A DNA stretch of 64,000 nt from Amyloporia xantha (taxonomy: Eukaryota > Basidiomycota > Agaricomycetes > Polyporales > Adustoporiaceae): positions 434,001 through 498,000 of the forward strand of contig JAYKKR010000023.1 of assembly GCA_036971615.1 (NCBI GenBank). The letters are read 5' to 3'. This document shows, in pieces, positions 21,392-31,405 of the stretch (within the stretch, counting starts at the first letter, position 1; every line of letters begins with the position of its first letter). The notes below the pieces were generated by a model. It had not been told where the DNA came from. It saw nothing but the letters and a program-made list of their open reading frames with translations, and did no database searches. The translations under genes and the position numbers were made by a program.

Positions 21392-23042
21392 TCAAGATAT
21401 GATACAGAACATTACAGAGAAAGTAAATACAATCACCCTAATCGAATTCGAGGTGTCAAGTGTGAGATCGATGACCTCACAAGCTTGCTCAGCTTTTGGG
21501 ATGCATGCCCTGAGGATTCGCCTACGTTTCACGGGACGCTGAGATTGAAGATGATAGTCGTGAGAGGGAGACGATGGAAAATTTTCAGAACTGGCCTCTC
21601 TTTTGCCAAGAGAGGTTGAACCCAAGGGAAGGAGAGCACGAATGACTTCAACAGATGACTCAGTCGAAGGAGTCCCTATGGTCATACTGCTCAAGGTGGA
21701 TGGCGGATAAGTGGTATCGGGGACTGAAGTGAATGAATGCAACTCTTCGAGTGCGAGAGACGAACTGCCACCGATCAGAGGTGATAACAGGTGTCGAGTA
21801 CCACAAGATGGCTGTGAGGATTGTGACGGATCGGAAAGTGGGGAGCTCTCTGGAATGGGAGGACAAGTGTGGTGAAGGAACATGTTTACTCCCATACAGA
21901 GGCCGCAATGGCGGCATCCACCCAAGACGGATAGCAACTGCGTGTATGCGACGCCAGGATTGTCACGACTAATGAGCTTGAGAATGGTGGCATCCATTTC
22001 TTCGTCGGACGGAAGCGGCAGGTCATGAATGCCACGGTGAGCATATTCTTGCGGGGGTGGAGTCCATATTCGCAGGGGATCGTCAACATAGCCTGGTGCC
22101 ATGTCTACGTCATGCGTTAGTGGAGAGTAGCAACAAAAGACAGTGCAAGTACTCATGTTCGAGACCAGGCCAGTCACCTAAACATAGATTATGCATGAGA
22201 CGACAGTGTTCAGATCTAGAAGCTAAAGGCAACACTTACCAATGGTAGGTGTCTGAATCCCTGCCGCGGCATAGTATGGCCGACGAGCCTGAGGTGTAGA
22301 TGTGATAGGCCTCTGAATTCTATATCCATGGCTAAACGGTAACATCACGTTCAAATTTGAGAACATTGCGCTGCCGGACGGTGAGGGGGGCTCGACTTTA
22401 TCGTATGAAGCCGGCAACATGCGTTGCTTCCCTATATATGACTGTGAACCAGCAAAACACTTCTACAATTTAATACTAACCTTTCTGTTGCTGCGAAGAG
22501 GGCCCCAGGCCTGCTACAGGTCGTATGCCATCAGCTAGCTGACAGTACCGAAGTGTTATATAAAAGAAAACATACCAGCGGAGTTCTCTTTATCAGACAT
22601 ATCTTAGGATTGGCCAGTCAGCCGTGATCACTAGAGGAACAGTTGAGAATTACTTACTACTCCCAACAGTCCCAAACGGATCCTTCAGAGGGAAAAGTGC
22701 ATAAGATTGCCCAGTGAGACTAGTAGGCAGACGCAGCAAGCGGCGTAGATTGACTGTGTGTCACGGCAGAATCAGGAATTACACCGCAAGCAGCTAGGTG
22801 TATGTTTACTTACGAAAATATGAGCATCCGGTCACCTTACCACGCTTCCAATGTGCACAGCCAAGACATGGATTGTCGGCATGTTCGCCTTTCCATGGGA
22901 CAAAAAGCTTGACTGGATGGTCGGGGCCACCGCGCAGCGAGCAAAAACAGGTTATGTTTGATAACCAATCAAACTTGTCGCAATAGGCGACAAGTTCATC
23001 GAGTGGGATAGGGCGCTGAAGGCTATCGCACGGGCTGAACAT
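21392..23042 (-). CDS. Unidentified multi-exon gene with Cys-rich N-terminus and SIM-like tail, copy 2
   Basis: Here exon 1 is intact: from Met at 23,042 it reads through the cysteine cluster to CAHWKRGKVTGCSYF and a perfect gtaagt donor. The last exon is also continuous across the site that is broken in copy 1. It passes KRRRILRA and VIDLTLD, but then runs past the copy 1 stop because one C is missing near 21,448. Taking the intact parts of both copies, the gene encodes a protein of roughly 380-400 residues in about seven exons. Function unknown. Confidence 0.5.
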
Positions 23043-23091
23043 GTTACTTTAGCAAGACACAATTCTCGAAACTGACTAGAACGGCCACTTG

Positions 23092-23556
23092 CTATGCAGC
23101 ATCCTTAAGAGACGGTACAGGATCGGTGGTGAATGTCTGAATACGTGGGGTTATCTTCAATATGTGCTTCCACACGGATTCCTCGTCATCATAGCGTTCG
23201 GACACAGTCAACTCAGAACGAGGTGAGGCTGAGAGCTTGCTGAATACCGGAGCCATATGAACGGAGAAAAGAGTTGTGGTAGTGACTTTCAGCGACAGAC
23301 CCCAGCCAAGTTTTATACGAGCTTTGAGACGCCGGGCAGTCATAGAACACACTGACGAGATTTTGGAGACATGTGAATATAGGGACATGAGGATGCAAAT
23401 CACTTTGCGAAGAGAAAATTTAGGAAAATGAAATAGATAGATGAACATGCGGATGAGGAGAAAATGCGAATCCAGTGACCACGTGGAGGACGGGAACTTG
23501 AGCCTCGTTGCATAAATCCTAATGAGGTAGTGTACAAAAGAGGGAACAGCAGACAC
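23092..23556 (-). CDS. Hypothetical ORF, 154 codons, copy 2
   Basis: Identical frame to 11,186-11,650. No family recognised; may be a chance open frame. Confidence 0.2.
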   Translation of the reverse strand: MSAVPSFVHYLIRIYATRLKFPSSTWSLDSHFLLIRMFIYLFHFPKFSLRKVICILMSLYSHVSKISSVCSMTARRLKARIKLGWGLSLKVTTTTLFSVHMAPVFSKLSASPRSELTVSERYDDEESVWKHILKITPRIQTFTTDPVPSLKDAA

Positions 23557-23705
23557 CCGCCCTGTATCTAATGTGGAAGGTGGCGGCTTGAGTGTCTATA
23601 GAAGAGGATTGGCGCGAAGCATGATGTCGGCCCGGTGATGACAGCTGTCCATCACGCAAAGCTCAAGCCGGGCTGAGCCGGCTTAGTCATTTTGCGACGA
23701 CTGCC

Positions 23706-24076
23706 ACACCATACAGTCACTATAGCCTACACTATAGGGAGAGATATGGGTGATATTTTCCCTACAGTGTAAGGAGAGCGGACGTCGGCCGACGCCATAA
23801 TATTGCCTGCGCTGTAGCTTCGGCCAATGGTATAATATACTCTGGGGCGATGTGTCGGCCCACTGCGCCATATTCTACCGCTATATTTTTGCCTGCTCTG
23901 TAGCTTCGGCCAACACTATAATGTACCCTGTGGAGATGTGTCGGCCAACCACGCTATATTCTACCGCTATATTATTGCCTGCTCTGTTCGGCTATATTTT
24001 ACCCCTGGGCGGATGGGTTGGCCATTGCGCCATACATCAACACTATAATTCTCCCTGAACTCTACTGTCGGCTGAT
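23706..24076. repeat. Left terminal inverted repeat of E3
   Basis: Same sequence as 11,800-12,170. The stretch 24,077-24,269 is AT-rich without a gene. Confidence 0.7.
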
Positions 24077-24269
24077 GTCTTCTATGACATTTCTATACAC
24101 ATAGTGTGTACTGTATGCATTGCAATGACAAATATGCTTGAACACTGCCTGTTGTTGAGTTTCACATGATGTTTCATTTGTATCACCAATTAGACTACTC
24201 AAGCACAGACAGTAATGGGATACATTGACAGTGTGATAACCAATATTTACTGTCTACATTGTATGGTAC

Positions 24270-24893
24270 TCAAATATAGCCATCCCACATCATCGATTCC
24301 ACCTGGCTGACAGCATCGCGAGGGGGCCGAGCAGTGAGCAGAGTTTTTATAGGCTGGTTGAGCCTGAGGATGGTGTTGGCGACATTGATGTCTTCTTCAA
24401 TGCGCTTCAGCTTTTCTTGCAAAGCTGCCCCTTGCAAATGCATGATTTGGGTATCCCTTGTGCTAGGGAAGCCCTCTTCTCTGCTGTTAGCGAATGGCGA
24501 AGACATCAGGCGAGAGACATCCCTGGCGCCATCCCCGACGCCATACTCGGCGCCATCCCTGGCGCCATCCCCAACACCATCCCCGGCGCCACTCATGCTG
24601 CCATCTACACCGCCATCCGGTAGAGCAACGGGTCCTGTATTGAAATGATAGAATGAATGAGTACATCAGACTAATGGAGTGAATGAGACCATACCCGGTG
24701 AAGGAGTGGGCGGCAGGTCGAGCAAATCCCAACGCACAATGTCAGGGGGAGATCTAGACACAGCACGGTTGTGGGTGGATGGCGAACGAGGGCCAGTGGA
24801 CAAGGGGATGTTGATGTTTCCTCCAGGTCTTGGAGTGTGCTGTGGCGATGGCGCCAAGTCGAAATAGGGGTCAGCGAGGGAATCCAAGATAGG
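24270..24893 (-). pseudogene. 3' part of the Ser/Pro-rich coiled-coil gene, third copy
   Basis: Only the last part of the gene survives: the piece with DSLADPYFDLAPSPQ, the intron, the Gly/Asp repeats and the coiled-coil end MWDGYI. Upstream it is cut where the LTR starts (24,894), followed by unrelated sequence. Confidence 0.55.
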
Positions 24894-24906
24894 TGTCACG
24901 ACTTAG
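24894..24906. other. 13-bp LTR stub and rearrangement joint
   Basis: The array reads tgtcacgacttag, the first 13 bp of the solo LTR seen at 524 and 12,987, and then switches at 24,907 to the 3' part of a gene found only in E3. It is either a recombination or deletion joint, or an assembly joint. Confidence 0.7.
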
Positions 24907-26941
24907 GGGCAATCACGGCAAAGGGTATGGCGCTCTCGCTGACATGGCGTGGAATGTCCGAAGGCGGGGCGTCGGGATCCTGGAAGGCGAACTGTGTCGC
25001 CGTCAGATCGCGGCTTATCATGGCGATCACGAGGAGCACTTGTTCGATCATGCCGACGTCCCCTGTCAGCTTGCCGGACTTGTTCAAATAAGGCTTCGAG
25101 TCAAGCCACTTCAGCACTGGATCAAGCCCATGGGCGTGGCGATGAACCATATAGGACAAGTGTCGATGCGGGTTGTGCCAGGTCGCCCAGTCGGCGCCTT
25201 CCGGCGCCCGCTTTGTTGTCTTCAGCCCACTCTATCACTCACAAGGTAAGCCTTAGTTTACGGAGAAAAATGAAGTCACTACCATCATGCGAGGCAGCGC
25301 GTCCACGATCACGCGAAATTCTGGCGATGGCGATGCCGCCTCCAGCCATTGCTGACGCCGTCTACGTGAGAGCAGCGCCCAATTGGGTGCGGCGCCTTTT
25401 GCATCTTCGCTGTCATCATCTTCGTCGGAAGTTGACCCGACGTCGATGTCCAGATTGAAATACTCGTGCTCGGTGTCGTCGTCCACGGCGCTATCGTCAT
25501 TGGTGCTGAGACGTTGCACGCCTTTGCCCTTGCCGCTTTTCACCGCCTTCTTTTTCTTCTCTCTGGGGCCCGCCTTGCCTTTAGCGCCTTTGGGTGCTCT
25601 CGCCGCCTCATACACAGCAGGGATTAGCTCCGAATCCTCGTCCCCCCTGCTCTTCAGGTATGCCTTGAAGCGGAACGCGCACTGCCCCTTGTTTGCCTCT
25701 TGCGCCGCTCTCCAATGATGCAGGACCGCGATGATGTCCTTCCTGACCATATGCGATGGATCGTCGAATTAGAAGCCGTCTGGCACCATTCCTGCTTCTA
25801 TAAATTCAGCCCCACGCACTTTGAGCGCGCGCCAAGGGCACTTCTCTTTGGTGCTTCCTGCAGCCCGTTCTATGGCGCCATCAGCGTCTTTGTGAGCGCC
25901 GTGTGAATCAAGACTTACGGTAGTGAGTAGACAGAAAGTCTCTGATCATGGATTTCATCACAGGCAGGGATGGCGCATCCTCGCCATCCATTTGCGGTAT
26001 CAACGGGAGACCGCCATCGTCGACCAGCAGCTCTCGCCGTGTGCCGCGAGACGTTCCCTCTCCGTTGTCAACGCTCGCCTCGCGATTGCTATCAAATGCC
26101 TCTGTGCTGTACTTGGCCCATTTGACCATCGTATCTGCGTGCCAATCGTCCACCTTGGAAAAGGCTTTTCCATTCTCCATCTCATCGTTGAAGTCGTGTC
26201 TGTGAAAAGCGGTCAGAGCGGTGAGAGGCGATACAAATTGCCTGCTCACTCCTGCATGACAACTCTCCCATCAGGAGATTTGTAGCTACTCAACGTAAAG
26301 ATCCTGACACCATGGCGTCGGTATGCCTCTCGAGCGTATTTCCTCAGAAACGGAATGAGCTCCTTGTCCGCTTTCCTGCGTCGCCATCAGCTGCCGTTAA
26401 CTTAGCACAAAGGTCGTGCTCCCACTCACGCCGAAGATCCAGCCTTGACCTCTTTGGCGTCATTATTGAACGCATCCGCCTTCATCTGGTAGTCCGCCTT
26501 TGCGTCCTCATCCAGTTTGCCCCAATACTCGCTCACTACCTTGGTGTATGTGCCTATCTCCTGGTGGGCCAGACCTCGTCCTCCCGTCCTTTTGTTGGCC
26601 ACCCTTAGCAGCTCTGTTTTGTGCTCCTCCTGATACATATCCCTCGCTGACCTTTTTTTCGTTCCAGGGATGGGCACCTGGGGTTCTACGATTCGGTAGT
26701 GGTTGCTGAAATAGGTCCCCAGGGACTATAGAAATGTGTGAATGACAAAGATGACAATGCCATGAACTGTTGGTTTGACCTTTTTCAGGCCATTTTTATC
26801 TGTCAGCTCTGCGAATTGTTCCATGAGGATATTGACAGCCTCATCGACAATGGGTGCCCTCGCAGTGCCTTTCGTGTTGCGCCATCGCTCTATTTGCTCT
26901 GGGATCTTGTCTAGATATGCCTGCAGGATAGCTATTCCCAT
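24896..26941 (-). pseudogene. KDZ-linked gene with HMG-box-like segment, 3' truncated
   Basis: Exons read leftwards. 26,941-26,757 begins MGIAILQAYLDKIPEQIERW. The next (about 26,705-26,428) has a segment like an HMG box (SARDMYQEEHKTEL...YWGKLDEDAKADYQ). About 26,385-26,255 has KYAREAYRRHGVRIF. Then HDFNDEMENGKAF (26,205 on). The exon to about 25,265 has HHWRAAQE, a basic KKKK-rich stretch and acidic runs, with an in-frame TAA at 25,769-25,771. The last exon has WATWHNPHRHLSYMVH and DLTATQFAFQDPD. It ends with a stop that lies inside the LTR stub (24,896-24,898), so the true 3' end is lost. The family is common in basidiomycetes but I cannot name it; a DNA-binding role is inferred from the HMG-like part. 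It is divergent from the TET/JBP gene, with 26,942-27,402 between them and no other gene there. Confidence 0.5.
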
Positions 26942-27402
26942 GGCGAGGACAACAAGCAGACCGAGATGCTCTCAGGATGACAGACACTTGGGCACTCCCA
27001 ACTGAACATTTGCCCAGACGTGTCTGACCTCCGGTGATACTTTCATCCTGTTCTAACCCCGCTGATCTCTCTTACACTGCAAGCGTCCATGTCGGGGCAG
27101 ACCCGACCGGCATCCCTCCGGCATCCCTCCGGCGGAGCGCGGCATCTCCCAGGCCGAGGCCCCGGCGTAATGGCGCCGTGGTCGAGAATCGCGGTCCACA
27201 TGCCAATGATGCGCCTCGATCACCGGATCATGCCTTGCCGATCGGCTGGGCCTGATCTTGCCGGCACTTGCTCAACGATGTGATCGACCAAACAAGTGTG
27301 CAAAGCTAATGGACATGCTGTTGCAGCATGGTCAGTAGATGGCAGATTGAGCAATAATGCGAGATGGGGCGTGTATCTCCATCCATCTCCTGTCTGTAAG
27401 CC

Positions 27403-28668
27403 ATGATAGCGGGCAGCGGCTTGGAGCTCAGCGACACATTGGCAGCTTGCATGCGCGATATGTTTCAGTTTTGGCTACACAAGCTTCGGAATGCAGCCGG
27501 ACAACCGAGAAACCCACAGCCTCCCACACATATCCGCGCCGATATCGTTGTCGAATGCAGCCAGATCGCGCACCAGCTCGCAAAGGCATATATCAAACCT
27601 GGTGTGTACTCTTGGATGCTGTGGGCATCTACTCATTCTGCGCTGACCGGGAAGTAGTGCGCTTATCCTGGGACATTGACCGGTATTCTGATGCTATAGG
27701 CGTGGGCAACACCGGACAGAACATGAATCTGGGAGCGCAGCTCAAGACTAAATGGCCGCCTCTCCTCCCAGACACCACCGTGGTTCTAGATGAACCCTGC
27801 GTGCTCCTCGACCAGCACTCGCGCATCCTAGCATGGGTGCTTCCGGGCGTCCTTCATGTGAATCGCCAGGTGGGCTCATTCATCTTCCGCCATGCACCGC
27901 GCTCACTACGCTGTGTCGGCAGAGGGAGATACAATTGGCGACGGCCCACCTATCAACACAACTGATGCGTAAAGCCCCGGGGGTCAGTTGGCGAAACCAT
28001 GAAGCATATTTCCGCGATCGATCAACCTGCACCACACCTCCGGGGACTGTCAATCTGTCTCCAGGATGGCACGCGCTGGGTCACACGGTACGCTGACGAT
28101 CCGTTAACTCTGATGACTGGCGAATGACGGCACATACATCCAGGGCCCATTGGACCCAATGCTGCCTTCGGCGAGCTTACGCGATCAAGATGGCCAGAGT
28201 GGATGGCGATAGTTGACCGCCATCCGTGAATCAGCCGCCATCCTATCCGCCATGATGTCCGTCATGCATCCCGACCTGTATGCTGCGGGACATACGTGCA
28301 TGGAGTCGCTTCTTGGCGAAGTGGAGTATCCCGCAATAGTAAGCGCTTGGTCTTCGATCTTCAATGGCGTTCAGGTCATCAGCAATCGCGAGACGCCGCT
28401 ACACCGCGATAAAAACTCGCGCAAGCAGTGGTTCGACCTTCTCACCACGGTAGGGAGCTACGGCGCATTGGAAATGCAGCTGGATGGTCCAAATATCGCT
28501 ATAGACTACAAGGCGGGCAGCGTAGTTGCGCTTTGCAGAAAGCTTCTGCGCCATGGCGTTCAGAGATGCGATGGAGAGCGCATATGCTACGCTTATTTTA
28601 TGAGGGACTCAGTGCACGCCGCGATGAATGTCAAGGCACCGCACTGGATGGAGTGGACTTATGGTTGA
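27403..28668 (+). CDS. TET/JBP family 2-oxoglutarate/Fe(II) dioxygenase
   Basis: The last exon (28,213-28,668) has the signature of the fungal TET/JBP fold. The HxD iron ligand is in TPLHRDKNSR, the block QWFDLLTTVGSYG follows, the second iron histidine is in KLLRHGV, and the 2-oxoglutarate-binding Arg is likely in ERICYAYFMRD. Upstream exons hold ILAWVLPGVL (to about 27,866), then from about 27,921 REIQLATAHL...PPGTVNLSPGWHALGH. The intron 28,087-28,212 is proposed from its gtacgc/gatag ends. The N-terminus is uncertain; frames before 27,650 may include further introns. These enzymes oxidise 5-methylcytosine, and their linkage to KDZ transposons is established in basidiomycetes. It ends 65 bp before the tail-to-tail transposase 3' end. 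The catalytic residues are present, so it could be active. Confidence 0.8.
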
Positions 28669-28733
28669 ATACACAGATCTGTATTTGTGTCGTCTATGTT
28701 TGTGTATCTAGTAGGGTCGTGAATGGCGAACCA

Positions 28734-30138
28734 TCACACACATGTATTAAAGCGAGAAGCGGCATGCTCCGCCATGCGCGTCCACAGCGAGACCTGACGG
28801 CGCGCATAGCATACGTGACCTGGAGTCCCATAGAGGCGGGAGCGCCATACGTTCGCCTTGTTATGGAAGCTCGCCTGCGTCCACGCCATCTCTGCCGTGA
28901 CCATGACAAACTCCTCCGCCCACCTATCCTTACGTGATTTTGCACGGAACCAGTTGACACGATGCACTGGCGCTCTGCAGTCAGCATTGCGGGCATTGGA
29001 CGGACCACAAGCGCACTCACACTCCGTCAACCAGTTGGACTGCGTTGAATCGCCCTCGATGTCTACGGTCCATATCCAGGACAACTTGTCCTGCCGTGTT
29101 CCTCGGATGGAGTTGTCCAGCAGTGCGGTGATCGCCTTGAGGTCATCATGTTGAATGGCACGGAAGCGCGCTTTGATGGCATCAGTCGGATTCAGAGCGA
29201 GGATGGCGTGGCGGCTTTGACTGTAAATGCGCACGTTCTCTAGCACCGCCCTCTGCGTGGAGATGACCTCGTCCCAGGACCGGAGCTTTTGGCGCTGGCT
29301 CTTTGCATGACGAACCGCCGTGCGAAACAGCACTGACTTATAACCAATGGCGAGGCGAATCTGATGAAGCGCGTCATTGGCCTGCCCAATGCGCAAACTC
29401 AACTCCTCCGAAGCGATGTCCTCTAAACCGCTGGCCACGACAACATCGTAGCCAAGCTGCGATGGAAGCGAAATGATGGCGCTCTCAGGCTGGATTCCAG
29501 AATCGATCTCACCAGTGTAAATCTCATCAAGAGGATTGACATCTTCCTCCAGTGCATCCCATTCAGACCCGTCATAAGCCTCTGCGGCGCCATCCCCATC
29601 GGGCTCGGCCACAAGTGGAACATACAAAGCGGCTTTGGACTCGAATGCCACTATACGCTTCTGAAGGCGCTGACGGCGCTCCTCCAGCGCAAGGCGGTCC
29701 GCCACCAGCGGATGCCGGCCCATCTTCCGTTTCAGTTGGCTACTGACCAACCTAAGACCTGTTGTGAGCTTGGCACCCGATGTTCAATGACGCTACCTAC
29801 TGCAATTCCTGAATCTTCATGCCCGTGGCTATCCATGCAGCTACGCCCTGATGGCGATGTTGCGCTGTTTCCGTTTGCGTTAGTTGAAGTTGAATCTGCA
29901 TCCGGGTGGGTGCTGCGCCACATCATTAATCATGGCCGTACCCTATAGTGTGCACTCTCACCCTTTCTCATCTGCACGTCAAAGACATCCATCGCGCTGA
30001 TTTTAGCGTCACGCATGGCGAGCGCCTCGCCCTCAGCGGCTCGCCACTCTCCTAGCTGCTCCTCCGTGCTCGATCTCTCAATGAACTCCAACACATCCCC
30101 GCTCTCCGTGGCGCCGGCTTTGGCCTTTCGCCATTTCC
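28734..30138 (-). CDS. KDZ transposase, 3' exons (C-terminal region)
   Basis: The transposase gene (start at 45,234) resumes here after an intron that holds the Plavaka element. The first exon piece (30,138-29,945) begins KWRKAKAGATESG and runs to DVFDVQMRKG with donor gtgaga. The next has AAWIATGMKIQELQ. After a 49-bp intron the last exon begins LVSSQLKRKMGRH. It continues through SWIWTVDIEGD, HRVNWFRAKSRKDRWAEEF and TRMAEH to the stop at 28,734. This order matches the C-terminal part of KDZ transposases, and no frame break is seen. The protein should be over 1,000 residues with its 5' half at 43,139-45,234. Confidence 0.8.
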
Positions 30139-30212
30139 TAACAACATCAGCAAATGTCAAATCTGTCTTATTTGTCTTAATTGACTTGTACAAGTACATA
30201 AGTTGGCTCACA

Positions 30213-30282
30213 AGACAGATCATGGTAAGACACAATGCACTTATTTAAGACAGATCATGGTAAGACACAATGCACTTATTTA
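30213..30282. repeat. 35-bp tandem duplication in the Plavaka left arm
   Basis: agacagatcatggtaagac... occurs twice head to tail at 30,213 and 30,248, followed by a partial third start at 30,283. It is a subterminal repeat close to the left end. Confidence 0.8.
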
Positions 30283-30960
30283 AGACAAGATGGTTTGAAT
30301 AATACGATCCCTTTACTTTAATTGTCCTTAAAATGGTATTATGTTCTCTTCTTGGGCTTGTGTAGATTACAGATGTCTATTGACATGAATATAAGATGGT
30401 TTAAGGCAATAAGACAAGCAAATTTACAACTTTGTTTTTCAAATTGCTTTGAAAGGCAATAAAAACTTCCATTATTTGCTTATTCTGACTAAAATATTTC
30501 CTTAGTCCCATGAAAGCTCCAAGTGGCTTCTAAGGATGTATAAAGCTTCCCAAAATAAAATAATAAGATTCTTAATCTTGCTTCAAAGTTGATAATAATA
30601 CTCATAAGAATATAAGGATGGAAAAAGCTTCATAAACATGCAAAATATTGATGCTCAGTATCACTTTCAGTTATTAATAAGAGTCAAAAGAATATTAAGA
30701 AGAGCATTAAATCAATCTTTAAGGGCCCAAAAGTGACATTAAAGCATTTACCATGGCAAGATCATTCAGATCATGACTAATACAATCCTCAAGTGAATAT
30801 AATCACATCCCACAAGGCCAATAAGCAGCTTAAAAGCAAGGTAATCAATACCATGATGATCATAAAATGGCTTGTAACCTAAGATGATCAACACCTAAAG
30901 TCACATATGACTATGAAAGTCCAATAAGAACAGCAAGACAGTCAAATAGAAAGGGCTGCA

Positions 30961-30996
30961 AGTATGAAAGCAAGTATGAAAGCAAGTATGAAAGCG
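30961..30996. repeat. 12-bp tandem repeat, three copies
   Basis: agtatgaaagca is repeated three times. It gives a false Met-Lys-Ala-Ser reading frame in one direction and an Ala/Phe/Ile one in the other. Confidence 0.8.
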
Positions 30997-31405
30997 AAAC
31001 CAAAGGCAAAGCACATTGTAAGGAGCCAACACGTACGTAAGCATGTCCGCAAGGAAGTCATAATACTGAATGTACATTTGAATTCAAAACAGCATATGTT
31101 GTCAGCAAGAACTACTGGTAGCGACGGAGAAACGATAGCAGTGAACACTAGATAAATAGACTTGGAGACATTAGTAGGTCATGCAATAACAAAGAGCACA
31201 ACCAAATGTCCGCTCCCGAGAAAGTACTGTCCAACACAACTGCACCTGTACATGATACTGAGGGGTAACCGCGCAGCGAGATGAAGGGGATACAGATGAT
31301 GTACTGGTTTCGTGTATCTACCAGTGATTCACATCTGTAGAAGGCAATAAATAATTGAAAAAGACAATGACAAAATTACTCACCTACTATCAACGTCATC
31401 GGCAT

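Noticed and set aside
30964..31155. Small ORF with Met-Lys-Ala-Ser repeats
   Set aside because: Explained by a 12-bp tandem repeat in AT-rich non-coding DNA; no start context or conservation.
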